Part shown: piece after piece, positions 18,542 to 28,469 of the stretch
How the letters are laid out: each line of letters starts with the position of its first letter
How positions within the stretch are numbered: position 1 is the stretch's first letter
From: an uncultured Saprospiraceae bacterium
GTDB lineage: Bacteria > Bacteroidota > Bacteroidia > Chitinophagales > Saprospiraceae
DNA: 64,000 nt
Direction: 5' to 3'
Assembly (NCBI GenBank): GCA_937951615.1
Contig: CALFBH010000043.1
Span: 41,452 to 105,451, forward strand
Program-made: the position numbers and the translations under genes
The notes under the pieces: model-generated
The model's database searches: none
Told to the model about the DNA's origin: nothing
What the model saw: only the letters and a program-made list of their open reading frames with translations

Positions 18542-19024
18542 TCACTCCACCACAAACTCCACTGAATAATTCTCTGGCAATTTCGGCACCAGCACCCAGT
18601 TCATGCCAAATATCAAAGCATCACAATTGCCGCAGTCAGTCACGCCTATGGTATAAATATATTTCATCGCTGCATCGTCCCTTATCACATAGCGGTCAAA
18701 GGTGACAGCACAAGTCCCGTCGGCATAAAGACCGAGCAAGGTATAAGTGTTGAAATCAATTTCGGGTAAAGCGGTAGAACCCACACAATCTGGGCTATTC
18801 ACAGGCAAAATTTCAAGTGCCTGGAAAGCTGCTTCATCGCGTATAACATACTCTCGCTCCAATGCTCCAATATCTGTAAAGCAAGTCCCAAAAATCAAAT
18901 CCTGCTCAATAATACCGGTAGAAGTATCTGCCAAATCATTACAGTCATCGACACAACTTCCGATTAGCATCAGCGCAGCCAATAGAAATGCGCTTGATAA
19001 TATAAATACGATGTTTTTAATCAT
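18542..19024 (-). CDS. lipoprotein of unknown function
   Basis: A 160-residue protein with a lipoprotein signal peptide (MIKNIVFILSSAFLLAALMLIGSC, lipobox cysteine near residue 24). The mature part has several cysteines (CNDLADTS, TCFTD, PDCVGS, DCGNCDAL) and two YVIRD-like repeats, suggesting a small disulphide-rich beta domain. I do not recognise the family. It is monocistronic and separated from CBASS by 231 bp. Confidence 0.7.
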   Translation of the reverse strand: MIKNIVFILSSAFLLAALMLIGSCVDDCNDLADTSTGIIEQDLIFGTCFTDIGALEREYVIRDEAAFQALEILPVNSPDCVGSTALPEIDFNTYTLLGLYADGTCAVTFDRYVIRDDAAMKYIYTIGVTDCGNCDALIFGMNWVLVPKLPENYSVEFVVE

Positions 19025-19185
19025 GGTTAAACTGTTTGTACCTTGCGCTTATTGTTAAATATTGTTTTGATTATACGTTAACGAGGACTTTTAGCTAAAA
19101 TATTGTGCCAAAATAGTTTTAAAACACAAAACATCATTCTTTTTGAATGAATTATATACAATTTTTATTCGTTATATTTATTTTT

Positions 19186-20142
19186 ATGAAATGTATTTGC
19201 TTTTCAATCATCCTGTTTATTTCGATAGTCTTTCCAGCTTGTAGCCCATCGCGATCAGCAGTAAAGGAAGATGTTGTACCAGAGCAATTTATTATGATTA
19301 CAGGTATAGCCCAGGATGCAGGTTATCCGCAGGCAGGCTGTCAGAAAGCCTGTTGTGCAGCCTATCGCTCTGGTGAGGTAAAGCAGCAATTTGCCACTTC
19401 ACTTGGCTTGGTAGATCGCAAGGCGGATAAGGTTTGGTTATTTGAAGCAACGCCCGACATCAAGATGCAGATGGATATGTTGGCAGCCTATAAATCGACT
19501 TCGCCAGTCTTTATGCCTGATGGAATTTTTCTGACTCATGCACATATTGGACATTATACTGGACTGATGCATGTCGGGCATGAAGTGATGGGGGCAAAGA
19601 GCTTACCTGTTTACGCGATGCCCCGAATGAGAGATTTTTTGACCAATAACGGTCCCTGGAGTCAGTTGGTGAATTATAAAAATATTGCTTTACAGGAATT
19701 GAGTAAAGATGTGGCTGTGGATTTGGGAAATGGTTTGCGCGTAACACCTTTTCGCGTGCCACACCGAGATGAGTTTTCGGAAACAGTAGGCTATAAAATA
19801 GAAAGTGCCAACAAAAAAGTCCTGTTCATTCCTGATATTGATAAATGGCATAAATGGGAACGCGACATCAAAGCCGAAATTCAGCAGGTTGATCTGGCTT
19901 TGCTGGACGGTACATTTCTGAAAAATGGAGAATTGCCCAATCGGGACATGAGTGCCATCCCACATCCTTTTGTGGAGGAAAGTATGGCTTTGTTCAGCGA
20001 TTTGCCCGAAAGGGAGAAAAATAAAATTATGTTCATTCACTTCAACCATACCAATCCATTGATATGGGATGCAAAGGAGCGAGAAGCTGTACAGGAGGCT
20101 GGATTTCAAGTAGCTGAGGAGAGAAAGTTTATTGACTTATAA
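19186..20142 (+). CDS. PqqB-like metallo-beta-lactamase-fold hydrolase, lipoprotein
   Basis: About 318 residues. After an N-terminal lipoprotein-type signal (FPACSPS) comes a PqqB-like MBL domain: GIAQDAGYPQAGCQKACC, LTHAHIGHYTGL with metal-binding histidines, VPHRDEFSETVGY, and FIPDIDKW. There is no pyrroloquinoline-quinone cluster here, so the substrate is unknown. The canonical HxHxDH is present as HAHIGH, lacking the Asp, as in PqqB-type proteins. I choose the ATG at 19186; an in-frame ATG at 19147 would add 13 hydrophobic residues. Confidence 0.82.
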   Translation: MKCICFSIILFISIVFPACSPSRSAVKEDVVPEQFIMITGIAQDAGYPQAGCQKACCAAYRSGEVKQQFATSLGLVDRKADKVWLFEATPDIKMQMDMLAAYKSTSPVFMPDGIFLTHAHIGHYTGLMHVGHEVMGAKSLPVYAMPRMRDFLTNNGPWSQLVNYKNIALQELSKDVAVDLGNGLRVTPFRVPHRDEFSETVGYKIESANKKVLFIPDIDKWHKWERDIKAEIQQVDLALLDGTFLKNGELPNRDMSAIPHPFVEESMALFSDLPEREKNKIMFIHFNHTNPLIWDAKEREAVQEAGFQVAEERKFIDL

Positions 20143-20148
20143 AAAAAT

Positions 20149-20185
20149 GAGCAGCCAGACATTTGCCTGGCTGCTCTCCTTTCAT
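20149..20185. terminator. bidirectional intrinsic terminator
   Basis: GAGCAGCCAG and CTGGCTGCTC form a perfect 10-bp stem with an 8-nt loop. It has an A-run before and a T-rich tract after, placed between two convergent genes. Confidence 0.85.
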
Positions 20186-20244
20186 AGCAAAAATAGTAAA
20201 AGGTCAGCAAAGTATTGATTGAGTAAAGGGAGTTTCTAATAGTT

Positions 20245-22497
20245 CTAATTATTCCAGACGCCAATTTCTGCATTGCAAGAAGGTGTGACACAAACCTCCG
20301 CTGGTATTGAAACGAGTACTGCCGAACAATCGAAGCAAAGTGGGCCTGGTGGATTTGTTCCATTCAGTCCATTCATATCTGCACTTACCATAATGTCCAC
20401 TGTTGTCGTTCCTGCGGGAATGATTTGTCCGGTGGCTGGCGTTCCAAAAGTATAAGTCGTTATATTGAAATTAGTCGTAATGTTATACGTTCCTGCGCCA
20501 GCTTCTAGTGGATAGCCGCCAGTAATTATTATATCTGCCAGCGAAGTACCATCTTCTATAGTAGGGCAGGAGCTTATAATCATCACTGTAATCGGTTCGA
20601 GTATTGTAAAAGGCGTAACTGTACCAAGTACACCGCAAGCCGGGGCAGCAGCACTAGTCGTAATTTGTGTAAGTGTTTGTCCTACAAATGGGGTGACAAT
20701 TGGTGCAGGCGCGTCAGCCGTTAGGTAATGAAAGCCGATAACTTGATAATCGCCGGGCGCAAGCCCTGGGCAAGTAGCTGTTTCCTGAATTGCGGGATCC
20801 ATGGCATCTGGAATACCATCGGCAGGACCGGCTATTGTTGCAAAACCATTCGCAGCATCTTGTGTAGTGACATCCATTGCCGGAAATTCACAAATGACAT
20901 TTCCAGTCGCATCAAGCACCAAAAATACATAAGTATAATCCAATGGATTGGTACATTGAGGCACCATAAAATTGCTCATATCCAGCGTAAGGTTAGCATC
21001 GCCTGTTGCGTTTGCACCTGTGATTGCATCATCTCCTGTAGAACAAAAGTAAGGACAAGTCAATGCCAAATCAGAGCCAGAAGCCTCACAGGCTAGCGGA
21101 TTGAGTGCTGGAGGAGCGCAGGTCTCACAAGCTGTAATACCAGGGTCAGCGACAGTGCTTGTACCACCATTATCTGTCACTGCACCTAAGACGTCATCGG
21201 GTGTATTGCCTGTGATAGACGAATTTACAATCGTGAAAGTCGCGGCGACATTATTCACACCACCGCCATTATCAAGCGCAGCGTTCGTATTGGCTGCTGA
21301 ATTTCCGCTTACTAATACATTGTCAAAACTGACAATGCCACTTTCAAGATAAAAAGCACCACCACGAGACGATTCATTGCCCGTAAAAGTAGAATTGGAA
21401 ACCGTTAATGTAGAAACATCTGATGTTGAATTAATATTGATCGCTCCACCATAACCGCCAGCGGCAATTGATCCCGCAGAGTTGGTGCAGTTGTTTCCGT
21501 AGAAAGCAGAATTGGTAATATCTACTGTAGCACCTGCCTGAATGCGAATAGCTCCGCCACCACCAGTACCCGTAGAGGCTTCAGAGCGGTTGCAGGAAAA
21601 CAATGTTCCATCAATATTCAGAAAGCTATCTTCTCCTGTGATGCCTATTGCGCCACCATCTCCGCTATCTGTTCCAGAGAAGTTGGCGACAAATGATCCG
21701 CCATTGATGTTGACTTCAGGCCCATTATTGGATGGAAAGGAAAGTGGACTTATCCACATAGCACCACCGCCAAAACCCTGACGGGCATTACAGTCAAAAT
21801 CACAATTATCGAAATTGACCACAAGTGCGCCCGCAAATTCACTTTCTCTAATCTCAATTGCTCCTGTAGAAGGTGTTTCGGAAACGGGTGGATTATTAGA
21901 AAAAACACAACTACTGAACGTGACATCAGAGGGATTGTCACTATTATCTACCCTGACCGCTCTTTGGGTTGGATTACTATCAAATATACAGTTTTCGACC
22001 CTTGTATTAGTCATGTCTGTCAGCAGGATAGCATTTTGATTCCAGCCAAAAAAAGCAAAATTTCTAATCGTCCAATTATCCAAACCATCACATCTTATAA
22101 AAGAAGAAGAAGCCGCGAGGTTTTCCATGAAAGCTCCCTGTCCGTCAAGAATTATATTATTCACCGTTGGTGCTAAACTGTAATTGATGTCTCCAAATTG
22201 ATTGTCTGTATTATAATAGCAACTCGCAAATTTCATATAAACATTGCCCCCACAATCATTAAGGGCATCTACTCCACCACTACCAGAATTCCAGTCTGTG
22301 CGTGGATCAGTAGGCGAACCTGTCTGGGCAGAACCTGGAAAATCAGTACTTGTTCCAAAATAAATGACATCATAAGTCACCCCATTTTCAGTTATTTGTT
22401 CTGTGCCTGCATAGCCCGGACAAGCAGCCTGTATCCTTCCTGAGTAGAGTATGATCAGTGGTACCAAAACATATAGAATTAGTAATGATTTTTTCAT
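20245..22497 (-). CDS. secreted right-handed beta-helix protein
   Basis: A 750-residue exported protein. After a signal peptide (MKKSLLILYVLVPLIILYSG) it has repeated beta-helix rungs with Asn/Gly/Ser patterns typical of Pbl/polymorphic-outer-membrane-type folds (VENCIFDSN, GGAIRIQAGATVDITNSAFY, NSTFTGNESSRGGAFYLE) up to about residue 440. Extracellular Ig-like or proline-rich segments follow. No type IX secretion sorting domain is visible at the C-terminus, which ends abruptly at GVWNN, so the protein may be truncated. It is probably surface-associated. Confidence 0.75.
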   Translation of the reverse strand: MKKSLLILYVLVPLIILYSGRIQAACPGYAGTEQITENGVTYDVIYFGTSTDFPGSAQTGSPTDPRTDWNSGSGGVDALNDCGGNVYMKFASCYYNTDNQFGDINYSLAPTVNNIILDGQGAFMENLAASSSFIRCDGLDNWTIRNFAFFGWNQNAILLTDMTNTRVENCIFDSNPTQRAVRVDNSDNPSDVTFSSCVFSNNPPVSETPSTGAIEIRESEFAGALVVNFDNCDFDCNARQGFGGGAMWISPLSFPSNNGPEVNINGGSFVANFSGTDSGDGGAIGITGEDSFLNIDGTLFSCNRSEASTGTGGGGAIRIQAGATVDITNSAFYGNNCTNSAGSIAAGGYGGAININSTSDVSTLTVSNSTFTGNESSRGGAFYLESGIVSFDNVLVSGNSAANTNAALDNGGGVNNVAATFTIVNSSITGNTPDDVLGAVTDNGGTSTVADPGITACETCAPPALNPLACEASGSDLALTCPYFCSTGDDAITGANATGDANLTLDMSNFMVPQCTNPLDYTYVFLVLDATGNVICEFPAMDVTTQDAANGFATIAGPADGIPDAMDPAIQETATCPGLAPGDYQVIGFHYLTADAPAPIVTPFVGQTLTQITTSAAAPACGVLGTVTPFTILEPITVMIISSCPTIEDGTSLADIIITGGYPLEAGAGTYNITTNFNITTYTFGTPATGQIIPAGTTTVDIMVSADMNGLNGTNPPGPLCFDCSAVLVSIPAEVCVTPSCNAEIGVWNN

Positions 22498-22690
22498 AAT
22501 GATTCGTTTAGCCTTTAATGTTGAGTATTCCTTTTCATAAGAATAAGTAAAAGTAAGATATTCATTTAGTAAAAAAAGGTCAAAAAGTATAGTAAATTTA
22601 GGTTTTTAAAAGTGTTTTTATTTTAATTAAAAATTGATTATCAGTTAATTAAATTTCTTTTATTTCAATAAAATTAAACATTCTGTTTTT

Positions 22691-24250
22691 ATGTCTTTAA
22701 AGCTATATCAACTGATTAAAAGTCTTAATGGTACAGAAAAGCGATATTTCAGGCTTCGGGCTCAAATGATTGAAACCGAAAAGCCGAAGCAATATTTGAA
22801 AGTGTTCGCTGTATTAGCAGGTATGCAAGTGTACGATGAATTGCTGTTTTTGGGGGCTTTAAATGATTCTGGTGTTTCCACAAAAAATATTCATGCAGAC
22901 AAAAACTACCTGTACAATTCAATCTTGGACGCTTTAAGCGATTTTTATGCTCATCATTCAGGTGAAATGAAACTGCTTCAGTGTTTGACACAAATAGAAG
23001 TTTTGTATGTAAAAAACCTGACTTCACAAGCATTGATGCAGTTGAGAAAAGCAAAAAAGATAGCCCGGAAATATGAGCTTTTTACCTATCATTTACAGTT
23101 GTTTGAATGGGAGCATAAATTGCTGGACTTTCCTAATAAGGCTAAAATATTGAAAGAACAAACGACTGATAGTGAGTTGGTTTTGTCTCAATATACGACT
23201 TTTACGGCGTATAATCTTTTATATAAAAAAGCGAATTTATTACGGAAAAAAATAACGAAAACACAGCATCCAGATTCTATCAAGGAATGGGAAAATGAAA
23301 TAGCCAAGCATCCGCTTTTGCGAACGGAAAATATACCAGATTCTTTTCGTGCAAGAATTCGATACTACCAAATCAAAACTGCGCATTATTATGTGCTGGA
23401 TGATAAAGAAAAGGAGTATGAATACAATTGGAATATAGTGAATATGATGGAGGCGAATCCCCATTTTATCAAGGAATACCCAGAACTTTATATTGCTATT
23501 TTTAGTCGTTTTCTTGTCCTTACGAAGTCCATAAATTCAGTTAAATACGAGACAACACTAGCACAATTCAGGAAGATTCCAAGTGTTTATCAATTGAAAA
23601 GCAATAGATTACAGGCGAAGGTCTTTGTATTACATTCCGGTACAGAACTAACCCGTAAGATAGACACTGGATGCTTTGAGGAGGCAGCAGCATCGCTGGA
23701 TGAAATCAAGGCAGGTTTTAAAGTACACGAAGGGCATATCAATCCCACCTTTTTGCTGGCTTCCCGCTATCGTTTTGCTTATGTCTATATGGCAACAAAT
23801 CAGTATCCACAAGCACTGAAAGAACTGAACGATATTGCACAAATGGATAAAATGCTACGCCCTGATATGTTCAGATTTGCCAAATTATTGACCTTAATCA
23901 CACATCTTGAACTCGGCAATAAAAGCCTAATTCCTTACCTGAAAAAGTCGGCTTCACTTCATCTGAAAAAAGGAGGGAACGTATTTAAAATTGAAAGAAT
24001 TTTCCTGACGTATATTTCTAAGCTGAAGCAGGCAAAAGATAAAAAAGATTTTAAAAGAGTAATGATAAAATTACGCGAACAAATGGATGCTGCCTTGCAG
24101 AATGAACATGAGCAAAAAGCATTATTATATTTTGATTTTATCAGTTGGATTGATAGTAAATTAAAAGGTATTTCATTTGAAGCAGCAAAACAAGTCAGGG
24201 AACAAGAAAAAAATAGGCCACCCAAAATGGCGCAGTTATTTTTTCGTTAG
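22691..24250 (+). CDS. helical-repeat protein of unknown function
   Basis: A 519-residue, lysine-rich, all-helical protein with no signal peptide. It opens LKLYQLIKSLNGTEKRYFRL and contains TPR-like helix pairs in its second half (FLLASRYRFAYVYMATNQYPQALKELNDI). I recognise this opening as common in Bacteroidota genomes in many copies, but no function is assigned. The gene at 48243-49637 has a similar plan (opening LLKALPSDTLKQFAK). It is preceded by an AT-rich 190-bp interval and is monocistronic. Confidence 0.65.
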   Translation: MSLKLYQLIKSLNGTEKRYFRLRAQMIETEKPKQYLKVFAVLAGMQVYDELLFLGALNDSGVSTKNIHADKNYLYNSILDALSDFYAHHSGEMKLLQCLTQIEVLYVKNLTSQALMQLRKAKKIARKYELFTYHLQLFEWEHKLLDFPNKAKILKEQTTDSELVLSQYTTFTAYNLLYKKANLLRKKITKTQHPDSIKEWENEIAKHPLLRTENIPDSFRARIRYYQIKTAHYYVLDDKEKEYEYNWNIVNMMEANPHFIKEYPELYIAIFSRFLVLTKSINSVKYETTLAQFRKIPSVYQLKSNRLQAKVFVLHSGTELTRKIDTGCFEEAAASLDEIKAGFKVHEGHINPTFLLASRYRFAYVYMATNQYPQALKELNDIAQMDKMLRPDMFRFAKLLTLITHLELGNKSLIPYLKKSASLHLKKGGNVFKIERIFLTYISKLKQAKDKKDFKRVMIKLREQMDAALQNEHEQKALLYFDFISWIDSKLKGISFEAAKQVREQEKNRPPKMAQLFFR

Positions 24251-24358
24251 ACGAACCAGCAAAATGGGAGTTATGCCTTCGCATAGTGACTATTTTGATG
24301 GTGAAGTATAACGGAAAAAGAACAAGTCAGGTGGGTAGGTTACTTTTTTCTTGTTCCC

Positions 24359-25456
24359 TTAATACAACATAAACCGCTTCCCAGGCAGCGTCTTGACCAA
24401 GCCCTTAAATTCAAGATTCAACAAGACCGATGAAATCTGACTGGGGTTCATGCCCGCCTGAAAAGTCAGCTTGTCAATCGAAGTTTCATCTGCCAGTTTC
24501 AAAATATCCACCACCCGCTGCTCGGCTTCAGATAACTGGACAAACAGTTGTGTCTGAGCAGCAGTTTTTGAGGATTTGCCTTTTTCCCAGCGCATGATAT
24601 ACGCGACATCGCCAGCATGCTCAATCAAAGCTGCTTTATGGGTTTTGATAAGGTGATTGCAACCTTTCGACCACTTATCTTTCAGCCTGCCCGGTACTGC
24701 AAAGACGTCTTTATTATAACTATTTGCTAACTCTGCACTGATGATGGAGCCGCCTCGTTTTGCCGTTTCTACCACAATCAGCGCATCGCACATGCCAGCT
24801 ATAATGCGATTCCGCATCGGGAAATGCTGGCGGTCGGGATCCGTTTTGTAGGAAAACTCAGTCAGTACGCCGCCCTGCTGCATCATTTCCAAAGCGGTCT
24901 TCTTGTTTTCTACCGGATATATTTTGTCGAGCCCGTGCCCGAGTACGCCAACGGTCGGGATACCCACAGCGAGGCATTTGCGATGGGCCGTCACATCCAC
25001 GCCATAAGCCAGTCCACTGATAATCATCACCCCATAGTCCTTCAAGCCAGCGACCAACTCCTCGCAAATCGCTTTGCCCCGACTAGTCGGACTGCGTGTA
25101 CCGACAATAGCGACGACTCGCTCGGCATTGAGTTCGGCAGTGCCTTTATAATATAACATCAGCGGACTTTCGTCGTAATGTCGTAGCCGTTGCGGATAAT
25201 TGTCATCCAGATAAAACAAGGGCTGAATATTCTGCTGTTCGACCCAGAACATTTCTGCTTCTGCTTCGTGCAGCACATTTTGTGTCAGGATATTTTTGGC
25301 AATACCTTCTCCTATGCCCGGCACTTTGAGCAGTTCACGTTTTTTTGCCCGAAATACAGCTTCCGCTCCACCACAATAGCTGATGAGGTTTTTAGCCAAT
25401 ACACCGCCCACTTTAGGAATGCGTGTGATGGCCATTTTGTATAGTAAGTCCTCCAT
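24359..25456 (-). CDS. dprA: DNA-processing protein DprA
   Basis: A 365-residue DprA. The N-terminal helix-hairpin-helix (RIPKVGGVLAKNLISYCGGAEAVF, VPGIGEGIAKNI) is followed by the Rossmann-like core with VAIVGTRSPTSRGKA, SGLAYGVDVTAHRKCL, TVGVLGHGLDKIYP, MRNRIIAGMCDALIVVE, and AVPGRL. A C-terminal winged-helix region (VDILKLADETSIDKLTFQAGM) is present. DprA loads RecA on incoming single-stranded DNA in transformation. It is monocistronic. Confidence 0.95.
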   Translation of the reverse strand: MEDLLYKMAITRIPKVGGVLAKNLISYCGGAEAVFRAKKRELLKVPGIGEGIAKNILTQNVLHEAEAEMFWVEQQNIQPLFYLDDNYPQRLRHYDESPLMLYYKGTAELNAERVVAIVGTRSPTSRGKAICEELVAGLKDYGVMIISGLAYGVDVTAHRKCLAVGIPTVGVLGHGLDKIYPVENKKTALEMMQQGGVLTEFSYKTDPDRQHFPMRNRIIAGMCDALIVVETAKRGGSIISAELANSYNKDVFAVPGRLKDKWSKGCNHLIKTHKAALIEHAGDVAYIMRWEKGKSSKTAAQTQLFVQLSEAEQRVVDILKLADETSIDKLTFQAGMNPSQISSVLLNLEFKGLVKTLPGKRFMLY

Positions 25457-25614
25457 AATAGGTTATAATTTGGATAATTATTGACGGCTCATTTCTATCA
25501 GAAATGAAAGCTCCTATTATAAAGAGGGTGAAAAGTGTTTTTTTCCATAAATTTTCTGAGATTTTTTTTGATTTTAGCCAAACTTGTCAAGTTTTACTCT
25601 TTCAGACTGCACCG

Positions 25615-25670
25615 ACGGTTTCGTAAACTTGCGGGCAAGCCTTGAGAGGAGGAAGTTTGCTAAACCTGTG
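25615..25670. repeat. palindromic repeat C, copy 1
   Basis: GGTTTCGTAAACTTG ... AAGTTTGCTAAACC: imperfect inverted ends around a short purine-rich core (GAGAGGAGG). Confidence 0.65.
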
Positions 25671-25695
25671 TTTGGAGCTAAAGTCAGATGAATAG

Positions 25696-25750
25696 AAGGT
25701 TTAGCAAACTCGCTTCCCGCAAAAACCTTCGCGCAAGTTTACCAAACCGT
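25696..25750. repeat. palindromic repeat C, copy 2
   Basis: AGAAGGTTTAGCAAACTCGC, then TTCCCGCAAAAACCTTCGCG, CAAGTTTACCAAACC. It is in opposite orientation to the copy at 40256-40308. Confidence 0.7.
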
Positions 25751-25894
25751 CGAAAGGCGTAGCTCTTTAAGAACTTAATTAAGGAAACAAGAAGTCCAGT
25801 TTGTCTGCGTAAGCAAGACAAGCGCAGGCGAAGTCCCTCTACACCGAAGGAAGGAGAGGCTAGGTGAGGCAAACTGAGTGGGCAATAGAACAAA

Positions 25895-25947
25895 GATTTA
25901 GCAAATTAGCTTCCCGCAAAAGCCTCCGCACAAGTTTACCAAATCAT
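25895..25947. repeat. palindromic repeat C, copy 3
   Basis: GATTTAGCAAATTAGC, TTCCCGCAAAAGCCTCCGCA and CAAGTTTACCAAATC. This is the same order of blocks as copy 2, with scattered differences. Confidence 0.7.
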
Positions 25948-25961
25948 TGAAACTGAAACTA

Positions 25962-27863
25962 CTACTTCCAATGCACCCATTCCTCTTCATCGACCCGCAA
26001 AAAACCATTATCGGCAAGATAATCAATGACCTGTAAGACCTGACTTTCTTTCGTAGAAGGAAAAGAGCGAACAAGCTCGCTTAGTTTTTTAGGTTGTAGA
26101 AGCAGTTGTTCTTTGATTTTGGCTTTGAACAATTCGTGAGTAGCGTCATCCACTTCATTCTTTTGCCTGCCGAGGCAGACGTCGCAGACACCACATAATG
26201 GAGCATCTTCTTCATCGAAATAAGACAATAATTGCTGGCTGCGACACTTTGTTGTCGTCGCATATTGAATAGCCGACTGAATATTAGAATAATGTCTTTT
26301 TTTGCGAAAATCATATAACTGATGGTCAATCGTCAGGTCTTCAGCAGGGACGCGGTCGTGGGTGAAAATTAGTTGAGGCGTTTCGTTTTGTGGCGAGTAC
26401 TCGACAATGCCTTCCTGTGTCATTTGTGTGAAAGTATGTTGTAAATCAGCAATAGAAATCTTGAGGAATTTGGACAAGCGATTTTCATTGATTTTTACAT
26501 AATGGCTGAATGCGCCTTCATAAGTACGCAGTAGCGTGCGCATCAAGGTATCGGAATGTGGATGCTCCACCTGATATTTATACAATTCCTCTCTGGTGAC
26601 CTTGATTTTGAACATAGCAGGTTCAAAGACGCTGTCGGTCAATTCTATCCAACCTTCATTTTTCAGGACTTTCAGGCTATTATGGACTTTCAGAATACCG
26701 AGGTCGTAGGTTTTAGCAAAACTGCCCAGGTCAAATGGATAGCTATTGCCTTTGCCTCCACCTGTTGCCAACTGACAATAACTACCTAAAGCTCGATACA
26801 CCTGTCTGATTTCTGAAATATCTGGGAAAGACTGTTCGTACCAGTTGAGTAGATTGAGTTCATCACTTTTATTATACAATAAGACCGCATAAGCGCGTTT
26901 GCCATCCCGCCCGGCACGACCTGCTTCCTGGAAATAGGCTTCCAGACTATCCGGCAGAGTCAAATGCACCACCACTCGCACATCTGGTTTATCAATGCCC
27001 ATTCCAAAAGCATTGGTGGACACCATGATACGGATTTGCCCATTTGTCCAGGCTTCCTGCTTCCAGCTCCGGGATTCGCTCGTCAGTCCGGCATGATAAA
27101 AATCGGCTGAAATACCTTTTTTGCGTAAAGCAAGGCTTGTTTGTTTTGTCTTACGTCGGTCACGCACATACACAATACCAGCGCCTTTGACCTTTTGCAA
27201 AATATCTAGTAATTTGTCCTGCTTGCCCTCTTCATCCAGCACGACATAAGACAAATTTTTGCGTTCAAAACTTTGTTGGAAAACCTGTTTGTCCTTACGG
27301 AAAAGCAGTTTTTCCTGAATGTCCTCGATCACTTTGGGCGTAGCGGTGGCGGTGAGGGCGAGCATCGGCACATCGGGCAGCCATTCGCGTATCTCAGCAA
27401 TTTGTAGATAAGAGGGGCGGAAATCATAGCCCCATTGCGACACACAATGCGCTTCATCTATGGCAATGAGGTTGATGTTCATTTTTTTAATGCGCGTCTG
27501 CGCCAATTCGGAAGTCAGTCGCTCGGGAGAAAGATAGAGGAACTTAGTCTTGCCATAAATTGCATTATCGAATGCCTGATCAATTGCCCTGTAGTGCATT
27601 CCAGAATAAATCGCTGTAGCAGGAATATTGCGTTTATTGAGATTTTGTACCTGATCTTTCATCAGGGCAATAAGCGGAGAAATGACCAATGTGACGCCAT
27701 CCTGCATCAATCCGGGAATTTGAAAACAGACCGACTTTCCACCACCCGTTGGCAATAAGGCCAGCGTATCCTGCCCATCGAGCGCGGATTGTATGATGTC
27801 TTCCTGCATGGGGCGGAAGGCATCGTGTTGCCAGTATTGTTGAAGCAGGTCGATCGGTGTCAT
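25962..27863 (-). CDS. recQ: ATP-dependent DNA helicase RecQ
   Basis: A 633-residue RecQ. Motifs in order: FRPMQEDIIQSALDGQDTLA, Walker A LPTGGGKSVCFQIPG (about residues 38-52), the DEAH box AIDEAHCVSQWG, LTATATPKV, and the C-terminal helicase motifs FGMGIDKPDVRVVVH and QEAGRAGRDGK. A zinc-binding module (CGVCDVCLG) follows near 565, then a short winged-helix tail. It unwinds recombination and replication intermediates. The HRDC domain is absent, making it a RecQ of the shorter type. Confidence 0.95.
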   Translation of the reverse strand: MTPIDLLQQYWQHDAFRPMQEDIIQSALDGQDTLALLPTGGGKSVCFQIPGLMQDGVTLVISPLIALMKDQVQNLNKRNIPATAIYSGMHYRAIDQAFDNAIYGKTKFLYLSPERLTSELAQTRIKKMNINLIAIDEAHCVSQWGYDFRPSYLQIAEIREWLPDVPMLALTATATPKVIEDIQEKLLFRKDKQVFQQSFERKNLSYVVLDEEGKQDKLLDILQKVKGAGIVYVRDRRKTKQTSLALRKKGISADFYHAGLTSESRSWKQEAWTNGQIRIMVSTNAFGMGIDKPDVRVVVHLTLPDSLEAYFQEAGRAGRDGKRAYAVLLYNKSDELNLLNWYEQSFPDISEIRQVYRALGSYCQLATGGGKGNSYPFDLGSFAKTYDLGILKVHNSLKVLKNEGWIELTDSVFEPAMFKIKVTREELYKYQVEHPHSDTLMRTLLRTYEGAFSHYVKINENRLSKFLKISIADLQHTFTQMTQEGIVEYSPQNETPQLIFTHDRVPAEDLTIDHQLYDFRKKRHYSNIQSAIQYATTTKCRSQQLLSYFDEEDAPLCGVCDVCLGRQKNEVDDATHELFKAKIKEQLLLQPKKLSELVRSFPSTKESQVLQVIDYLADNGFLRVDEEEWVHWK

Positions 27864-27879
27864 GCGGTGAAGTTAATTA

Positions 27880-27920
27880 AGTCGAAATACAAATACAAAC
27901 ATCAAATGCAAATTCAAAGA
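27880..27920 (-). repeat. dispersed repeat A, partial minus-strand copy
   Basis: AAGTCGAAATACAAATAC, AAACATCAAATGCAAATTC. Its complement matches the GAATTTGAATTTGACG/TTTGAATTTGTGTTTCTACTT part of repeat A at 43582-43620. Confidence 0.55.
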
Positions 27921-28052
27921 AGAAGGATAAAAAATATTATTTTTACAGCTGTTTAGATGGATAGCCTAAATGAAAAAAATCTGATAGAATGGGACCAGTA
28001 ATCAGCATATTATTAAATCGGAAAATCATCTTGGGAACTCATCAACCGCCTG

Positions 28053-28193
28053 ATGTTGATGGGAAATGACCAAGCAGAATTTATACAGACTTACCAAACT
28101 GGATACAGAAGAAATGGAGACCGCCATCCACATTCCTGGTCGATTATTGATGAAAAAGAATGTGTGGAATGGATGAAGGGGCTTATAAGATAA
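28053..28193 (+). pseudogene. small ORF or gene remnant
   Basis: A 46-codon reading frame (MLMGNDQAEFIQTYQTGYRR, then DRHPHSWSIIDEKECVEWMK). It is open upstream to 28017 without an ATG. The composition looks protein-like (His/Trp-containing, charged C-terminus), and a strong hairpin follows 7 bp after the stop, so it may be the tail of a decayed gene or a genuine small protein. No family recognised. Confidence 0.35.
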
Positions 28194-28199
28194 AGTGCT

Positions 28200-28245
28200 A
28201 TAGCTCGCCAAATGTGGGTAATTTTACCTACATTTGGCGAGCTAT
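28200..28245. repeat. 22-bp near-perfect hairpin
   Basis: ATAGCTCGCCAAATGTGGGTAA and its complement (one G-T wobble) are separated by only two T residues. A run of A follows (T on the other strand), so it can act as a terminator, particularly on the minus strand, or as a REP-like element. Confidence 0.75.
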
Positions 28246-28415
28246 AAAAATATGAAATATTTGCAAATGCTTGATAGTCAAATTGTTGATTGAAATCTAT
28301 TTTGCAGTTAAAAAATAAAATCGCCCTCATTTCATCTAGAGATTACAGCCTTTCTGCGCGCTACAATTTCAATTAAAAAAGTCAAGCAAAATATACTTTG
28401 AATCCCAATAAATTG

Positions 28416-28423
28416 TATCTTTG
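28416..28423 (+). promoter_or_regulatory. -7 promoter box of rpsA
   Basis: TATCTTTG matches TAnnTTTG, 47 bp upstream of the rpsA start. A TTTG at 28397-28400 is slightly close for a -33 element. The AT-rich leader (TTATTTATTAACATTTTAAA) follows. Confidence 0.55.
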
Positions 28424-28469
28424 CACGCTGAAAAATTATTTATTAACATTTTAAACATTTCTTTCCTAT

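Larger units (their letters stand above)
25457..25961. other. 505-bp gene-free interval with palindromic repeats
   Basis: No gene. It holds three copies of palindromic repeat C (25615-25670, 25696-25750, 25895-25947). The 69-codon minus ORF at 25684-25893 is made of these repeats. Confidence 0.65.

Noticed and set aside
25684..25893. 69-codon minus-strand ORF
   Set aside because: Composed of palindromic repeat C and its spacer DNA.
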